Source of the DNA: Mycobacterium haemophilum DSM 44634
GTDB lineage: Bacteria > Actinomycetota > Actinomycetes > Mycobacteriales > Mycobacteriaceae
DNA length: 64,000 bases
Assembly: GCF_000340435.2 (NCBI RefSeq)
Contig: NZ_CP011883.2
Location: forward strand, 2,092,687-2,156,686
Reading direction: 5' to 3'
Position 1 is the first letter of the stretch; every line of letters starts with the position of its first letter. The notes beneath the pieces are model-generated. The model was not told the DNA's origin, did no database searches, and saw only the letters and a program-made list of their open reading frames with translations. This document shows, in pieces, positions 25,738-35,637 of this stretch. A program made the translations under genes and the position numbers.

Positions 25738-26562
25738 GTGGTCGACGACAGGCATGGTCGCAGCGGTGCGCGACGATCGCGCTCGGAATCTGGCGGCGCG
25801 CAGCGGGGTAGGCCACCCGGCGAGCGGGACGTTCCTTGGTCAGGCCGTGCGCGTCCAGTCCAGCCGCAAGGCACCGCCCCCGGTGGTGAACGTATAGCCG
25901 AAGGCGGGCCTGCGATACCGCCTGGTGTGGACGCCAGGCAACTGGCGCCTGAGATTCGCCGCGAACTGAGCACCTTGGACCGTGCCACCGCTGACGCGGT
26001 GGCACGTCACCTGGTCGCTGCCGGTGAGCTGCTCGACGACGATCCGGAAGCCGCCCTAAGCCACGCCCGCGCGGCCCGGGCCCGCGCCAGCAGGATCGCC
26101 GCGATTCGCGAGGCCGTCGGAATCGCCGCCTACCAGTGCGGCGATTGGACGCAGGCATTGGCTGAGTTGCGCGCTGCCCGCAGAATGGGCAGCAAGTCGG
26201 CATTGCTTGCGTTGATCGCCGACTGCGAACGTGGACTTGGCCGTCCGCAGCGGGCGATCGAGTTGGCGCGCGGGCCCGAAGCCGCCCAGCTCAGCGACGA
26301 TGATGCTGACGAGTTACGCATCGTCGTCGCCGGCGCCCGAGCCGATCTTGGGCAGCTCGAGCAAGCGCTGACGGTGTTGTCCACGCCGCAGCTGGACCCG
26401 GGCCGCGTCGGCACCACGGCTGCGCGGTTGTTCTACGCCTACGCCGACACGCTGCTAGCGCTCGGCCGCGGCGACGAAGCGATGCACTGGTTCCTGCGGT
26501 CCGCGGCCGCGGATGTCGAAGGCGTCACCGACGCCGAAGATCGGGTCAGCGAGCTGGGCTGA
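25738..26562 (+). CDS. TPR-like helical protein (Rv1691-like)
   Basis: The 274-residue protein has a disordered, Arg/Gly/Pro-rich N-terminus (about 1-70) and then helical repeats of the TPR type, with segments such as DPEAALSHARAARARASRI, YQCGDWTQALAELRAARRMG and YAYADTLLALGRGDEAMHWFLRSAA. No catalytic motif is visible, so a scaffold role is likely. Position before the HAD phosphatase and tlyA matches Rv1691. GTG 25738 has GAGGTG about ten bases upstream; later starts are possible because the N-terminus is low in complexity. The next gene begins 11 bases after the stop. Confidence 0.8.
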   Translation: MVDDRHGRSGARRSRSESGGAQRGRPPGERDVPWSGRARPVQPQGTAPGGERIAEGGPAIPPGVDARQLAPEIRRELSTLDRATADAVARHLVAAGELLDDDPEAALSHARAARARASRIAAIREAVGIAAYQCGDWTQALAELRAARRMGSKSALLALIADCERGLGRPQRAIELARGPEAAQLSDDDADELRIVVAGARADLGQLEQALTVLSTPQLDPGRVGTTAARLFYAYADTLLALGRGDEAMHWFLRSAAADVEGVTDAEDRVSELG

Positions 26563-26573
26563 GTGACAAGCTG

Positions 26574-27605
26574 ATGGGTATGAAAAGTATTGCGCAGGAA
26601 CATGACTGCTTGCTGATCGATTTGGACGGTACGGTGTTTTGCGGCCACCAGCCCACCGACGGTGCGGTGCAGTCGTTAGGCGAGGTGGCAAGCCGCACGC
26701 TGTTCGTCACTAACAATGCGTCCCGTAGCGCTGATGAGGTAGCCGCGCATTTGTGCGAACTCGGCTTCACCGCCACCGGTGACGACGTGGTGACCAGTGC
26801 CCAGAGCGCAGCCCATCTGCTAGCCGAAGAGTTACCGCCGGGTGCGCCGGTGCTGATCGTGGGCACCGAGTCGCTGGCTAAAGAAATTGTCACCGTCGGG
26901 CTGCGTGCCGTCCGACGGTGGGAGGATGAGCCTGTCGCGGTGGTTCAGGGACATTCGCCTACCACCAGTTGGTCTGACCTTGCCGAGGCCGCGCTGGCCA
27001 TCCGGGCCGGCGCCCGATGGGTGGCGGCCAACATCGACCCCACCCTGCCCACCGAGCGAGGCCTGCTACCCGGTAACGGCTCCATGGTGGCCGCTCTGCG
27101 AACGGCCACCGGCGTGGAACCCCGGGTGGCGGGCAAGCCAGCGCCCAGACTGCTGACAGACGCGGTGGCCCGAGGCGATTTTCGCGCGCCCTTGGTGATC
27201 GGCGACAGGTTGGACACCGACATCGAGGGTGCTAACGCCGCGGGGCTGCCCAGCCTGATGGTGCTCACTGGGGTCAACACCGCGCGGGACGCGGTGTACG
27301 CCGAACCCGCCCATCGGCCCACCTACATCGGCCACGATTTGCGTTCGTTGCATCAGGTTCGTGAACTGCTCGCGGTGGGGCCGCAGCCGGCCTGGCGCGT
27401 CGACATCGGCGATGGGTCGGTAACGGTCAGCGGTAACGGCGACGGCCGGGACTCCGAAAACAAAGATGACGGGCTCTCCATCGTTCGCGCTACCGCGAGC
27501 GTGCTATGGGATGCGCGATGGCAGGGACGGCCGTTGCGCATCGAGGCCGGCGACGACCGGGCCCGCGACGCGCTGCACCGCTGGTCGCTGGTACGGCACG
27601 ACTAG
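26574..27605 (+). CDS. HAD-IIA phosphatase, probable glycerol-3-phosphate phosphatase (Rv1692-like)
   Basis: This 343-residue protein belongs to the NagD/PGP branch of haloacid dehalogenase phosphatases. The nucleophile motif is LLIDLDGTVF (Asp near residue 17 and 19), motif II is LFVTNNAS near 44, and the late motifs are GKPAP near 190 and GDRLDTDIEGA near 208. The recalled orthologue Rv1692 has been shown to be a D-glycerol 3-phosphate phosphatase that recycles phospholipid head groups. The C-terminal extension after 270 is acidic and variable. ATG 26574 or the next in-frame ATG two codons later are both possible. Confidence 0.9.
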   Translation: MGMKSIAQEHDCLLIDLDGTVFCGHQPTDGAVQSLGEVASRTLFVTNNASRSADEVAAHLCELGFTATGDDVVTSAQSAAHLLAEELPPGAPVLIVGTESLAKEIVTVGLRAVRRWEDEPVAVVQGHSPTTSWSDLAEAALAIRAGARWVAANIDPTLPTERGLLPGNGSMVAALRTATGVEPRVAGKPAPRLLTDAVARGDFRAPLVIGDRLDTDIEGANAAGLPSLMVLTGVNTARDAVYAEPAHRPTYIGHDLRSLHQVRELLAVGPQPAWRVDIGDGSVTVSGNGDGRDSENKDDGLSIVRATASVLWDARWQGRPLRIEAGDDRARDALHRWSLVRHD

Positions 27606-27625
27606 TCGACTAGCGTAGGAGCGCA

Positions 27626-27811
27626 ATGACTATCGATCCTGATCAGATTCGCGCCGAAATCGACGCCCTGCTTGCCCAGCTGCCTGACTCCGTCGACTCG
27701 GAAGACTCGGTAAGTGGGCCATCTCTGGCCCAGCTCGAAGAGATAGCGCTGCGTCTTTCCGAGGCGCATGACGTGTTGCTGGCGGCCCTGGAGTCGGCGG
27801 AGAAGGGCTGA
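27626..27811 (+). CDS. Small conserved acidic protein (Rv1693-like)
   Basis: The 61-residue protein MTIDPDQIRAE... is acidic and predicted helical with heptad-like leucines (LAQLPDS, LEEIALRLSEAHDVLLAALESAE). It sits between the HAD phosphatase and tlyA, as Rv1693 does, with a GTAGGAG sequence upstream of ATG 27626. Function is unknown. Context suggests it is cotranscribed with tlyA, whose start is 7 bases downstream. Confidence 0.82.
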   Translation: MTIDPDQIRAEIDALLAQLPDSVDSEDSVSGPSLAQLEEIALRLSEAHDVLLAALESAEKG

Positions 27812-27818
27812 GTGCGTT

Positions 27819-28628
27819 GTGGCCCGACGTGCCCGCGTTGACGTTGAGCTGGTCCGGCGCGGCCTCGCGAGATCACGTCAGCAGGCCGCGGAATTGATCA
27901 GCGCCGGCAAGGTGAGCATCGACGGTTTGCCAGCGGTCAAGCCGGGCACCGCCGTGGCCATCACCGCGGCCCTGACCGTTGCCGACGAGGGCGAACGCAG
28001 TTGGGTGTCGCGCGGAGCGCACAAACTTATGGGTGCGCTCGACACCTTCGGGATCCCGGTTGCGGGGCGCCGCTGCCTTGACGCTGGCGCGTCCACGGGT
28101 GGATTCACTGAAGTTCTGCTAGATCGCGGAGCCGCTGAAGTGGTAGCCGCGGATGTGGGGTACGGCCAGCTGGCCTGGTCGGTGCGCTGCGATCCGCGGG
28201 TGATCGTGGTCGAACGGACCAACGCGCGCGACCTGTCACCCGAGCTGATCGGCGGGCCGGTTGATTTGGTGGTGGCTGACCTGTCGTTCATTTCATTAGC
28301 TACCGTGTTGCCGGCGCTGGCTGGATGCGCATTACCGAGCGCGGATATCGTTCCCATGGTGAAGCCGCAGTTCGAGGTGGGCAAGGGCCAGGTTGGTCCC
28401 GGCGGGGTGGTTCGCGACCTGCGACTGCGGGCCGATTCGGTGCTGGCCGTCGCGCGCCGCGCGATAGAGCTCGGTTGGCGCACCATGGATGTCACTGCCA
28501 GCCCGCTACCGGGTCCGTCGGGCAATGTCGAATACTTCCTGTGGCTGCGCGCTCAGACCGATCAGGGGCTCTTGGCTGAGGGGCTGGAGACAGCCGTGCA
28601 ACGCGCCATTGCGGAAGGCCCGCAGTGA
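27819..28628 (+). CDS. tlyA: 16S/23S rRNA 2'-O-methyltransferase TlyA
   Basis: TlyA methylates 2'-O-ribose positions in both 16S and 23S rRNA; its loss gives capreomycin resistance in M. tuberculosis. The 269-residue protein has an N-terminal S4-like RNA-binding domain (RRGLARSRQQAAELI, about residues 12-60) and a Rossmann methyltransferase with SAM motif DAGASTGGFTEVLL (about 83-96) and DLVVADLSFISL. Some members are annotated as haemolysins, but the rRNA role is better established. GTG 27819 gives the MARRARVD start seen in M. tuberculosis TlyA (268 aa). The NAD kinase gene overlaps its stop. Confidence 0.95.
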   Translation: MARRARVDVELVRRGLARSRQQAAELISAGKVSIDGLPAVKPGTAVAITAALTVADEGERSWVSRGAHKLMGALDTFGIPVAGRRCLDAGASTGGFTEVLLDRGAAEVVAADVGYGQLAWSVRCDPRVIVVERTNARDLSPELIGGPVDLVVADLSFISLATVLPALAGCALPSADIVPMVKPQFEVGKGQVGPGGVVRDLRLRADSVLAVARRAIELGWRTMDVTASPLPGPSGNVEYFLWLRAQTDQGLLAEGLETAVQRAIAEGPQ

Positions 28629-29557
28629 CTCCGCAAAAGAAGCAACGGACCGTGCTGCTGGTCGTCCACACCGGACGTGACGAAGCAACCGAGACGGCTC
28701 GGCGCGTAGAGAAAGTTTTGGGCGACAACGGAATTGCACTTCGGGTGCTGTCTGCTGAGGCGGTCGATAGAGGATCGCTGCATCTTGCTCCCGACGATAT
28801 GCGTGCAGTGGGTGTCGACATCGAGGTGGTCGACGCCGACCCGCACGCTGCCCAGGGCTGCGAACTGGTGCTGGTGCTCGGCGGCGATGGCACCTTTCTG
28901 CGGGCCGCCGAGCTGGCTCGCACTGCCAGCATCCCGGTGCTTGGCGTCAACCTGGGCCGGATCGGCTTTCTGGCGGAGGCCGAAGCGGAGGCTATCGACG
29001 TTGTGCTGGAGCACGTCATCGCGCGGGACTACCGGGTGGAGGAGCGCTTGACGCTCGACATCGTGGTGCGCCACGGCGGGCGCATCATCGATCGAGGGTG
29101 GGCGCTCAACGAAGCCAGCCTGGAAAAGGGCCCGCGGCTGGGAGTGCTCGGGGTGGTCGTCGAAATCGAAGGGCGGCCGGTGTCGACGTTCGGCTGTGAC
29201 GGGGTGTTGGTATCGACGCCCACGGGATCCACCGCCTACGCGTTCTCCGCTGGCGGTCCGGTGCTGTGGCCGGACCTCGAAGCGATCCTGGTGGTACCCA
29301 ACAACGCTCACGCGCTGTTCGGCCGGCCGATGGTCACCAGCCCTGATGCCACCGTGGCAATCGAGATAGAGGCGAACGGCAACGCCGCACTGGTGTTCTG
29401 CGACGGCCGCCGCGAAATGCTGATACCGGCCGGCGGACGGCTCGAGGTGACTCGTTGTGCCACACCAGTGAAATGGGCGCGCCTGGATAGCGCGCCGTTC
29501 ACCGACCGCTTGGTGCGCAAGTTCCGGTTGCCGGTGACTGGTTGGCGCGGGAAGTGA
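28625..29557 (+). CDS. nadK: NAD kinase
   Basis: The 310-residue protein phosphorylates NAD to NADP using ATP or polyphosphate. Diagnostic motifs are GGDGT at 86-90, the NE/D motif in LNEASLEKG near 160, and the glycine-rich TPTGSTAYAFSAGGP near 200, all intact. It corresponds to M. tuberculosis PpnK (Rv1695, 307 aa). GTG 28625 overlaps the tlyA stop codon (GTGA), so translation is coupled. recN follows 23 bases after the stop, in the same operon. Confidence 0.95.
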   Translation: MTPQKKQRTVLLVVHTGRDEATETARRVEKVLGDNGIALRVLSAEAVDRGSLHLAPDDMRAVGVDIEVVDADPHAAQGCELVLVLGGDGTFLRAAELARTASIPVLGVNLGRIGFLAEAEAEAIDVVLEHVIARDYRVEERLTLDIVVRHGGRIIDRGWALNEASLEKGPRLGVLGVVVEIEGRPVSTFGCDGVLVSTPTGSTAYAFSAGGPVLWPDLEAILVVPNNAHALFGRPMVTSPDATVAIEIEANGNAALVFCDGRREMLIPAGGRLEVTRCATPVKWARLDSAPFTDRLVRKFRLPVTGWRGK

Positions 29558-29580
29558 TGGCATTGCCTGGTGCGTACTGA

Positions 29581-31353
29581 ATGCTGACGGAAATACGAAT
29601 CGAGTCGTTGGGCGCTATCAGCGTTGCGACTGCTGAGTTCGATCGGGGTCTGACCGTGCTGACCGGCGAGACCGGTACCGGCAAGACCATGGTGGTGACC
29701 GGGCTGCACTTGCTCGGCGGGGCTCGCGCCGACGCAAGCCGCGTCCGATCAGGAGCTAACCGTGCGGTTGTCGAGGGCCGGTTCACGACGACCGATCTCG
29801 ACGACATGGTGGTCGCGCAGCTGGACGGGATGCTGGACGCGTCAGGAGCAGAGCGCGACGAGGATGGCAGCGTGATCGCGCTGCGCTCGGTCAGCCGCGA
29901 CGGACCTTCCCGCGCTTATCTCGGCGGTCGCAGCGTGCCAGCCAAGTCACTGAGCGGTTTCACCACCGAGCTACTGGCCCTGCACGGGCAGAACGATCAG
30001 CTGCGGTTGATGCGGCCCGACGAGCAACGCGCCGCGCTAGACCGTTACGCGGCCGCTGGGCCTATGTGCGAACGCTACCGCAAACTCCGGGATGCCTGGC
30101 TGTCGGCGCGGCGCGACCTGATCGACCGCCGCAACCGGGCGCGGGAACTTGCCCAAGAGGCGGATCGGCTGAAATTCGCGCTGAGCGAGATCGATCGCGT
30201 TGGCCCGCAACCCGGCGAGGACAACGCGTTGGTCGCCGACATCGTCCGGCTCTCCGAACTGGACACGCTGCGCGAAGCCGCGGTTAATGCACGCGCGGCG
30301 CTGTCCGGGGCGCTTGACGATGCGGACGTGTCAGGCTCGAATGCTGTCGACCGTCTTGGGCAGGCGAAGGTTGCGTTGGAATCGACCGATGACGCAACGC
30401 TGCGGGCGTTCGCCGACCAAATCGGCGAAGCGCTGACTGTGGTCGTCGACGCGGGCCGCGAACTTGGCTCCTATCTGGAGGAGCTGCCGGTCGATGCCAG
30501 CGCGCTGGAGTCCAAGCTGGCCCGTCAAGCCCAACTGCGCACACTGACCCGCAAGTACGCTGCGGATATCGACGGAGTTTTGCAGTGGGCAAGCGAGTCA
30601 CGCGAACGGCTGGCGCAACTTGACGTCTCCCCTGAAGGGTTGGCAGGCATTCAATCTCGTGTCGATGAGCTCGCACACGAATTATCACAAGCCGCAGTCG
30701 ATCTCAGCAAGATTCGACGCAAGGCGGCCAATCGATTGGCCAAAGAGGTGACCGCGGAGCTGTCCGCCTTGGCGATGGCCGACGCCGAATTCACCATTAG
30801 CGTGACCACCGATCGCATACTGCCTGCCGACCACAATGATTCCGCCGCCGTCACGCTGCCCTCGGGCGAAGTGGCCCGAGCCGGCGCCGATGGCGTCGAC
30901 CAGATCGAGTTTGGCTTTGCTGCGCACCGCGGTATGACGGTGCTGCCGCTGGCGAAGAGCGCATCTGGAGGCGAGCTATCGCGGGTGATGCTCGCTCTAG
31001 AGGTAGTGCTAGCTGCCTCGCGAAAGTGCTCAGTGGGCACCACGATGGTGTTCGATGAGGTCGACGCCGGCGTTGGAGGCTGGGCCGCGGTGCAGATCGG
31101 ACGTCGGCTGGCGCGGTTGGCGCGCACCCACCAAGTCATTGTGGTGACGCATTTGCCACAGGTTGCGGCCTACGCCGATGTGCATTTGGTGGTGCATAGC
31201 GCCGGGCCCGACGGTGCCAGTGCAGTGCGCCGCCTGGCCGGCGACGACCGGGTGGCTGAGCTGGCGCGGATGCTGGCGGGGCTCGGCGAGTCCGATAGTG
31301 GCCGCGCGCACGCCCGTGAACTGTTGGACGCCGCGCAGAACGATGAGATCTAA
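29581..31353 (+). CDS. recN: DNA repair protein RecN
   Basis: The 590-residue SMC-like protein acts in recombinational repair of double-strand breaks. Walker A is GETGTGKT at 29-36, followed by a long coiled-coil middle (about 160-370) with the turn near LSELDTLREAA, and then the C-terminal half with signature LAKSASGGELSR near 457-468 and Walker B TMVFDEVDAGVGG near 483. The short RecN coiled coil distinguishes it from SMC and RecF. ATG 29581 gives the usual MLTEIRIESLGAI start. Confidence 0.95.
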   Translation: MLTEIRIESLGAISVATAEFDRGLTVLTGETGTGKTMVVTGLHLLGGARADASRVRSGANRAVVEGRFTTTDLDDMVVAQLDGMLDASGAERDEDGSVIALRSVSRDGPSRAYLGGRSVPAKSLSGFTTELLALHGQNDQLRLMRPDEQRAALDRYAAAGPMCERYRKLRDAWLSARRDLIDRRNRARELAQEADRLKFALSEIDRVGPQPGEDNALVADIVRLSELDTLREAAVNARAALSGALDDADVSGSNAVDRLGQAKVALESTDDATLRAFADQIGEALTVVVDAGRELGSYLEELPVDASALESKLARQAQLRTLTRKYAADIDGVLQWASESRERLAQLDVSPEGLAGIQSRVDELAHELSQAAVDLSKIRRKAANRLAKEVTAELSALAMADAEFTISVTTDRILPADHNDSAAVTLPSGEVARAGADGVDQIEFGFAAHRGMTVLPLAKSASGGELSRVMLALEVVLAASRKCSVGTTMVFDEVDAGVGGWAAVQIGRRLARLARTHQVIVVTHLPQVAAYADVHLVVHSAGPDGASAVRRLAGDDRVAELARMLAGLGESDSGRAHARELLDAAQNDEI

Positions 31354-31561
31354 CCTGTCCTTCTGCCGCGAGCGTGCGTGTCTGTACTGAGGGCACCTCC
31401 CGCTTGCGGGGGACGACCCGCCGCGTGGGGCGTACAACTACGCACCCTCGCGCGATCAAGTCGTTATGAGCCTGTGACAGCTGTGACTGGAGAAACTTCT
31501 GAGGTTAGTGTTACGGCGCGCCTCCCGAACCTAGCCGTACTTGACCGACAGAATCGCCGCT

Positions 31562-32743
31562 ATGAGGATGTCAGCGCTGCTTTCCCGCAATACCTCCCGG
31601 CCGGGGCTGGTCGGCACCGCCCGAGTCGACCGGAATATTGACCGATTGCTCCGTAGAGTCTGCCCGGGCGACATCGTGGTCCTCGACGTCCTGGATCTAG
31701 ATCGGATCACGGCTGATGCGCTGGTGGAGGCCGATATCGCTGCCGTCGTTAACGCATCACCGTCGGTCTCGGGCCGTTACCCGAATCTGGGTCCGGAGGT
31801 TTTAGTCAATAACGGGGTCACGCTGATCGACGAAACCGGACCTGAAGTCTTTAAAAAGATCAAGGACGGTGCCAAGATTCGCCTTCACGAAGGCGGCGTG
31901 TACGCCGGCGACCGCCGGCTGATCCGCGGTACCGAGCGCACCGACCACGACATCGCCGATCTGATGCGGGAGGCCAAAAGCGGGCTAGCCGCCCACTTGG
32001 AAGCCTTCGCCGGCAACACCATTGAATTCATCAAAAGCGAAAGCCCGTTATTGATCGACGGCATCGGTATCCCCGACATCGACGTCGACCTGCGTCGTCG
32101 GCATGTAGTAATCGTCGCCGACGAGCCTAGCGCCGCCGATGATCTGAAGTCTCTCAAGCCATTCATCAAGGAGTACCAGCCGGTGCTTGTTGGCGTCAGC
32201 GGCGGCGCGGATGTATTGCGCAAGGCCGGCTATCGCCCTCAACTCATCGTCGGCGACCCCGAGCAGATCAGCACCGAAGCCCTCAAGTGTGGTGCTCACG
32301 TGGTGTTGCCCGCTGACGCTGACGGCCATGCGCCCGGCCTGGAACGGATTCAGGATCTCGGGGTCGGGGCGATGACGTTTCCAGCCGCTGGCTCGGCCAC
32401 CGATTTGGCACTGCTGCTGGCCGATCATCATGGCGCGGCGCTGCTAGTCACGGCCGGCCACACCGCCAATATCGAGACGTTCTTCGACCGCACCCGAACG
32501 CAAAGCAACCCGTCGACCTTCCTCACCAGGCTTCGGGTGGGGGAGAAGCTGGTGGACGCCAAAGCGGTTGCCACCCTCTACCGCAACCACATTTCGGCTG
32601 GTGCTATTGCGCTGCTGGCGATGACAATGTTGATTGCGGTCATTGTCGCGTTGTGGGTGTCGCGCACCGACGGTGTGGTGCTGCACTGGGTTGTCGACTA
32701 CTGGAACCGCTTTTCCCTTTGGATACAGCACCTGGTCGCCTAA
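31562..32743 (+). CDS. SteA-like membrane protein with thiamin pyrophosphokinase-like fold (Rv1697-like)
   Basis: The 393-residue protein matches recalled Rv1697 almost throughout. Related corynebacterial SteA forms a complex with SteB to activate peptidoglycan hydrolysis at division. The large N-terminal part contains GDIVVLDVLDLDRITADAL, a central region with LLIDGIGIPDIDVDLRRRHVVIVAD and a GDPEQIS segment typical of the fold. One membrane helix lies near residues 345-370 (AIALLAMTMLIAVIVALW), leaving the C-terminal tail outside. ATG 31562 was chosen by length (393 aa in both). The next gene, mctB, has a coiled coil and single membrane anchor like SteB, and starts 20 bases later. Confidence 0.85.
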   Translation: MRMSALLSRNTSRPGLVGTARVDRNIDRLLRRVCPGDIVVLDVLDLDRITADALVEADIAAVVNASPSVSGRYPNLGPEVLVNNGVTLIDETGPEVFKKIKDGAKIRLHEGGVYAGDRRLIRGTERTDHDIADLMREAKSGLAAHLEAFAGNTIEFIKSESPLLIDGIGIPDIDVDLRRRHVVIVADEPSAADDLKSLKPFIKEYQPVLVGVSGGADVLRKAGYRPQLIVGDPEQISTEALKCGAHVVLPADADGHAPGLERIQDLGVGAMTFPAAGSATDLALLLADHHGAALLVTAGHTANIETFFDRTRTQSNPSTFLTRLRVGEKLVDAKAVATLYRNHISAGAIALLAMTMLIAVIVALWVSRTDGVVLHWVVDYWNRFSLWIQHLVA

Positions 32744-32763
32744 TTTCCCGAGGACGTGCACTC

Positions 32764-33708
32764 ATGATCTCGTTACGCCAACATGCGTTCTCGCTGGCTG
32801 CAGTTTTCCTGGCGCTGGCCGTGGGAGTTGTGCTGGGTTCCGGCTTTTTGTCAGACACCCTGTTGTCCAGCCTGCGTGCCGAGAAGCGGGACCTATACAC
32901 GCAGATCAGCGGGCTCAACGACCAGAAGAACGTGCTGAACGAGAAACTCAGTGCAGCAAATAATTTCGATAACCAGTTGCTAGGTCGGATCGTGCACGAC
33001 GCGCTTGTGGGCAAGTCGGTGGTGGTCTTCCGCACCCCGGATGCAAAAGATGACGATGTCACGGCGGTGTCGAAAATCGTGGGCCAGGCCGGCGGTACGG
33101 TCACCGGAACGGTGTCGCTGACGCAGGAATTCGTCGATGCCAACTCCGCGGAAAAACTGCGCACCGTGGTGAACTCGTCCGTCCTGCCCGCCGGTACGCA
33201 GTTGAGCACCAAGCTCGTCGACCAAGGTTCGCAGGCCGGCGACCTGCTGGGGATCGCGTTGCTGATCAACGCCAACCCGGCCGTCGGTGATGTCGGAGAC
33301 GCTGCGCGCGGTACTGTCCTGGCGGCACTGCGCGACACCGGCTTTATCACCTACCAGGTGGCCGATCACCCGGGGGCGGCGAACGCCGCGCTGGTCGTTA
33401 CCGGTGGCTCACTACCCCAAGATGCCGGCAATCAAGGGGTCAGTGTGGCCCGGTTCGCCGCCGCCCTCGCCCCGCACGGTTCTGGCACCCTGCTCGCCGG
33501 CCGGGACGGTTCGGCGACGGGAGCCGCCGCGGTGGCGGTGGCCCGCGCCGATGCCGGCATGGCCGCCGCGATCAGCACCGTCGATAACGTCGATGCCGAG
33601 CCTGGGCGGATCACCGCGATCCTGGGCCTGCACGACCTGCTCAGCGGCGGCCATGCTGGGCAGTACGGCACCGGTCACGGGGCTACCTCGATCACCGTGC
33701 CCCAGTAA
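32764..33708 (+). CDS. mctB: MctB-like outer membrane copper transport protein
   Basis: The 314-residue protein resembles M. tuberculosis MctB (Rv1698), needed for copper resistance and reported to form channels in the outer membrane. An N-terminal hydrophobic segment (about 8-30, FSLAAVFLALAVGVVLGSGF) is a signal or anchor, followed by a short coiled coil (about 38-68) and an alpha/beta-type domain. The same family includes corynebacterial SteB, so a role in cell-wall hydrolysis with the preceding SteA-like protein is a serious alternative. The C-terminus ends GHGATSITVPQ. Confidence 0.88.
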   Translation: MISLRQHAFSLAAVFLALAVGVVLGSGFLSDTLLSSLRAEKRDLYTQISGLNDQKNVLNEKLSAANNFDNQLLGRIVHDALVGKSVVVFRTPDAKDDDVTAVSKIVGQAGGTVTGTVSLTQEFVDANSAEKLRTVVNSSVLPAGTQLSTKLVDQGSQAGDLLGIALLINANPAVGDVGDAARGTVLAALRDTGFITYQVADHPGAANAALVVTGGSLPQDAGNQGVSVARFAAALAPHGSGTLLAGRDGSATGAAAVAVARADAGMAAAISTVDNVDAEPGRITAILGLHDLLSGGHAGQYGTGHGATSITVPQ

Positions 33709-33858
33709 GTTCGGTGTAGGGCGTGTTTGCCGCACCACAGCGTGCTGGGTGTTAAGGTGGGTTTCCGTGGGTTGGCAGGCCCAGCTGGCAACGGCCAGAA
33801 ACATCTTGGCAGAGTCCTGGAAAAACATGCGCTGCCCGTCTTCACGGAGGTCGCCTTA

Positions 33859-35637
33859 GTGCGTAAGCACCCGCAATCCGCTACCAAGCACCTTTTTGTC
33901 AGCGGTGGCGTCGCTTCCTCGCTCGGCAAGGGACTCACCGCGAGCAGCCTCGGGCAACTGCTGACCGCTCGCGGGTTGCACGTGACAATGCAGAAACTTG
34001 ACCCGTACCTCAACGTCGACCCAGGCACCATGAACCCGTTCCAGCACGGGGAGGTCTTCGTGACCGAGGACGGCGCCGAGACCGACCTCGACGTCGGCCA
34101 CTACGAGCGGTTCCTGGATCGCGATCTGTCCGGTTCAGCGAATGTCACTACCGGGCAGGTGTATTCGACAGTGATCGCCAAGGAACGACGTGGCGAATAC
34201 CTCGGTGACACCGTCCAGGTGATCCCGCACATCACTGACGAAATAAAGCAGCGCATTATGGCGATGGCTCAGCCCGACGCCGGCGGCCACCGCCCAGACG
34301 TCGTCATCACCGAAATCGGCGGCACCGTGGGTGATATCGAGTCGCAACCCTTTTTGGAGGCGGCGCGGCAAGTCCGCCACGATCTCGGTCGGGAGAACGT
34401 CTTCTTTCTGCATGTGTCGTTGGTGCCTTACCTGGCGCCTTCGGGCGAACTCAAAACCAAGCCCACCCAGCACTCGGTGGCCGCGCTGCGCAGCATCGGC
34501 ATTACCCCGGATGCGTTGATCCTGCGCTGCGACCGGGATGTTCCCGAAGCGTTGAAGAACAAGATCGCGCTGATGTGCGACGTCGATATCGACGGAGTCA
34601 TCTCCACCCCGGACGCACCCTCAATCTATGACATACCCAAGGTGTTGCACCGTGAGGAACTCGACGCCTTTGTGGTGCGCCGGCTCAACCTGCCGTTCCG
34701 CGACGTGGACTGGACCGAATGGGACGACTTGCTGCGCCGCGTTCACGAACCGCACGGGACTGTGCGAATTGCTCTGGTAGGCAAGTATGTTGACCTTTCC
34801 GACGCCTATCTGTCGGTCACCGAAGCGCTCCGCGCCGGCGGATTCAAACACCACGCCAAGGTTGAGATAGCTTGGGTGGCTTCCGACGACTGTGAGACAG
34901 CCACTGGCGCCGCGGCGGCGTTGGCCGACGTGCATGGTGTGCTGATTCCCGGCGGGTTCGGCATCCGCGGAATCGAAGGCAAAATCGGCGCCATTCGGTA
35001 CGCCCGGGCGCGGGGGCTGCCGGTGCTTGGCCTATGCCTGGGCCTGCAATGCATCGTGATCGAGGCCGCCCGCTCGGTGGGTCTCGCGCAGGCGAACTCC
35101 GCCGAATTCGAACCGGCCACACCAGATCCGGTGATCTCAACGATGGCCGATCAAGAAGAGATCGTGGCCGGCGAAGCGGATCTTGGCGGCACGATGCGGC
35201 TTGGCGCCTATCCCGCTGTTTTGCAGCCGGATTCGATCGTGGCCCAAGCGTACGGCACAACGCAGGTGTCCGAGCGACACCGGCACCGCTACGAGGTCAA
35301 CAACGCCTACCGCGATCGGATCGCCGACAGTGGGCTGCGGATTTCTGGAACCTCGCCCGACGGCCATCTGGTGGAGTTCGTCGAATACCCGGCCGACCTG
35401 CATCCCTTCGTTGTCGGCACCCAGGCCCACCCTGAACTGAAGAGCCGGCCCACCCGGCCGCACCCGCTGTTCGCCGCTTTCGTCGGGGCGGCCATCGACT
35501 ACAAGTCGGCGGAGCTGTTACCCGTTGAAATCCCCGAGATCCCTGCCATCCCGGAAAACCTTGAGCGCGTGCCGAAAGGCAACCAACATCGAGATGGCGT
35601 CGAGCGGTCGCTCCCTGAGCCTGCGGCTCGTGGCTGA
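33859..35637 (+). CDS. pyrG: CTP synthase
   Basis: The 592-residue enzyme converts UTP to CTP with glutamine as ammonia donor. The N-terminal synthetase domain starts KHLFVSGGVASSLGKGLTAS and has the ATP-binding P-loop; the C-terminal class I glutamine amidotransferase has the nucleophile in GLCLGLQC (near 393) and HPE close to the end. A C-terminal extension (about 565-592), shared with M. tuberculosis PyrG, ends PLPEPAARG. GTG 33859 lies eight bases after GGAGG and gives the known N-terminus. The Nudix gene overlaps the stop by eight bases. Confidence 0.96.
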   Translation: MRKHPQSATKHLFVSGGVASSLGKGLTASSLGQLLTARGLHVTMQKLDPYLNVDPGTMNPFQHGEVFVTEDGAETDLDVGHYERFLDRDLSGSANVTTGQVYSTVIAKERRGEYLGDTVQVIPHITDEIKQRIMAMAQPDAGGHRPDVVITEIGGTVGDIESQPFLEAARQVRHDLGRENVFFLHVSLVPYLAPSGELKTKPTQHSVAALRSIGITPDALILRCDRDVPEALKNKIALMCDVDIDGVISTPDAPSIYDIPKVLHREELDAFVVRRLNLPFRDVDWTEWDDLLRRVHEPHGTVRIALVGKYVDLSDAYLSVTEALRAGGFKHHAKVEIAWVASDDCETATGAAAALADVHGVLIPGGFGIRGIEGKIGAIRYARARGLPVLGLCLGLQCIVIEAARSVGLAQANSAEFEPATPDPVISTMADQEEIVAGEADLGGTMRLGAYPAVLQPDSIVAQAYGTTQVSERHRHRYEVNNAYRDRIADSGLRISGTSPDGHLVEFVEYPADLHPFVVGTQAHPELKSRPTRPHPLFAAFVGAAIDYKSAELLPVEIPEIPAIPENLERVPKGNQHRDGVERSLPEPAARG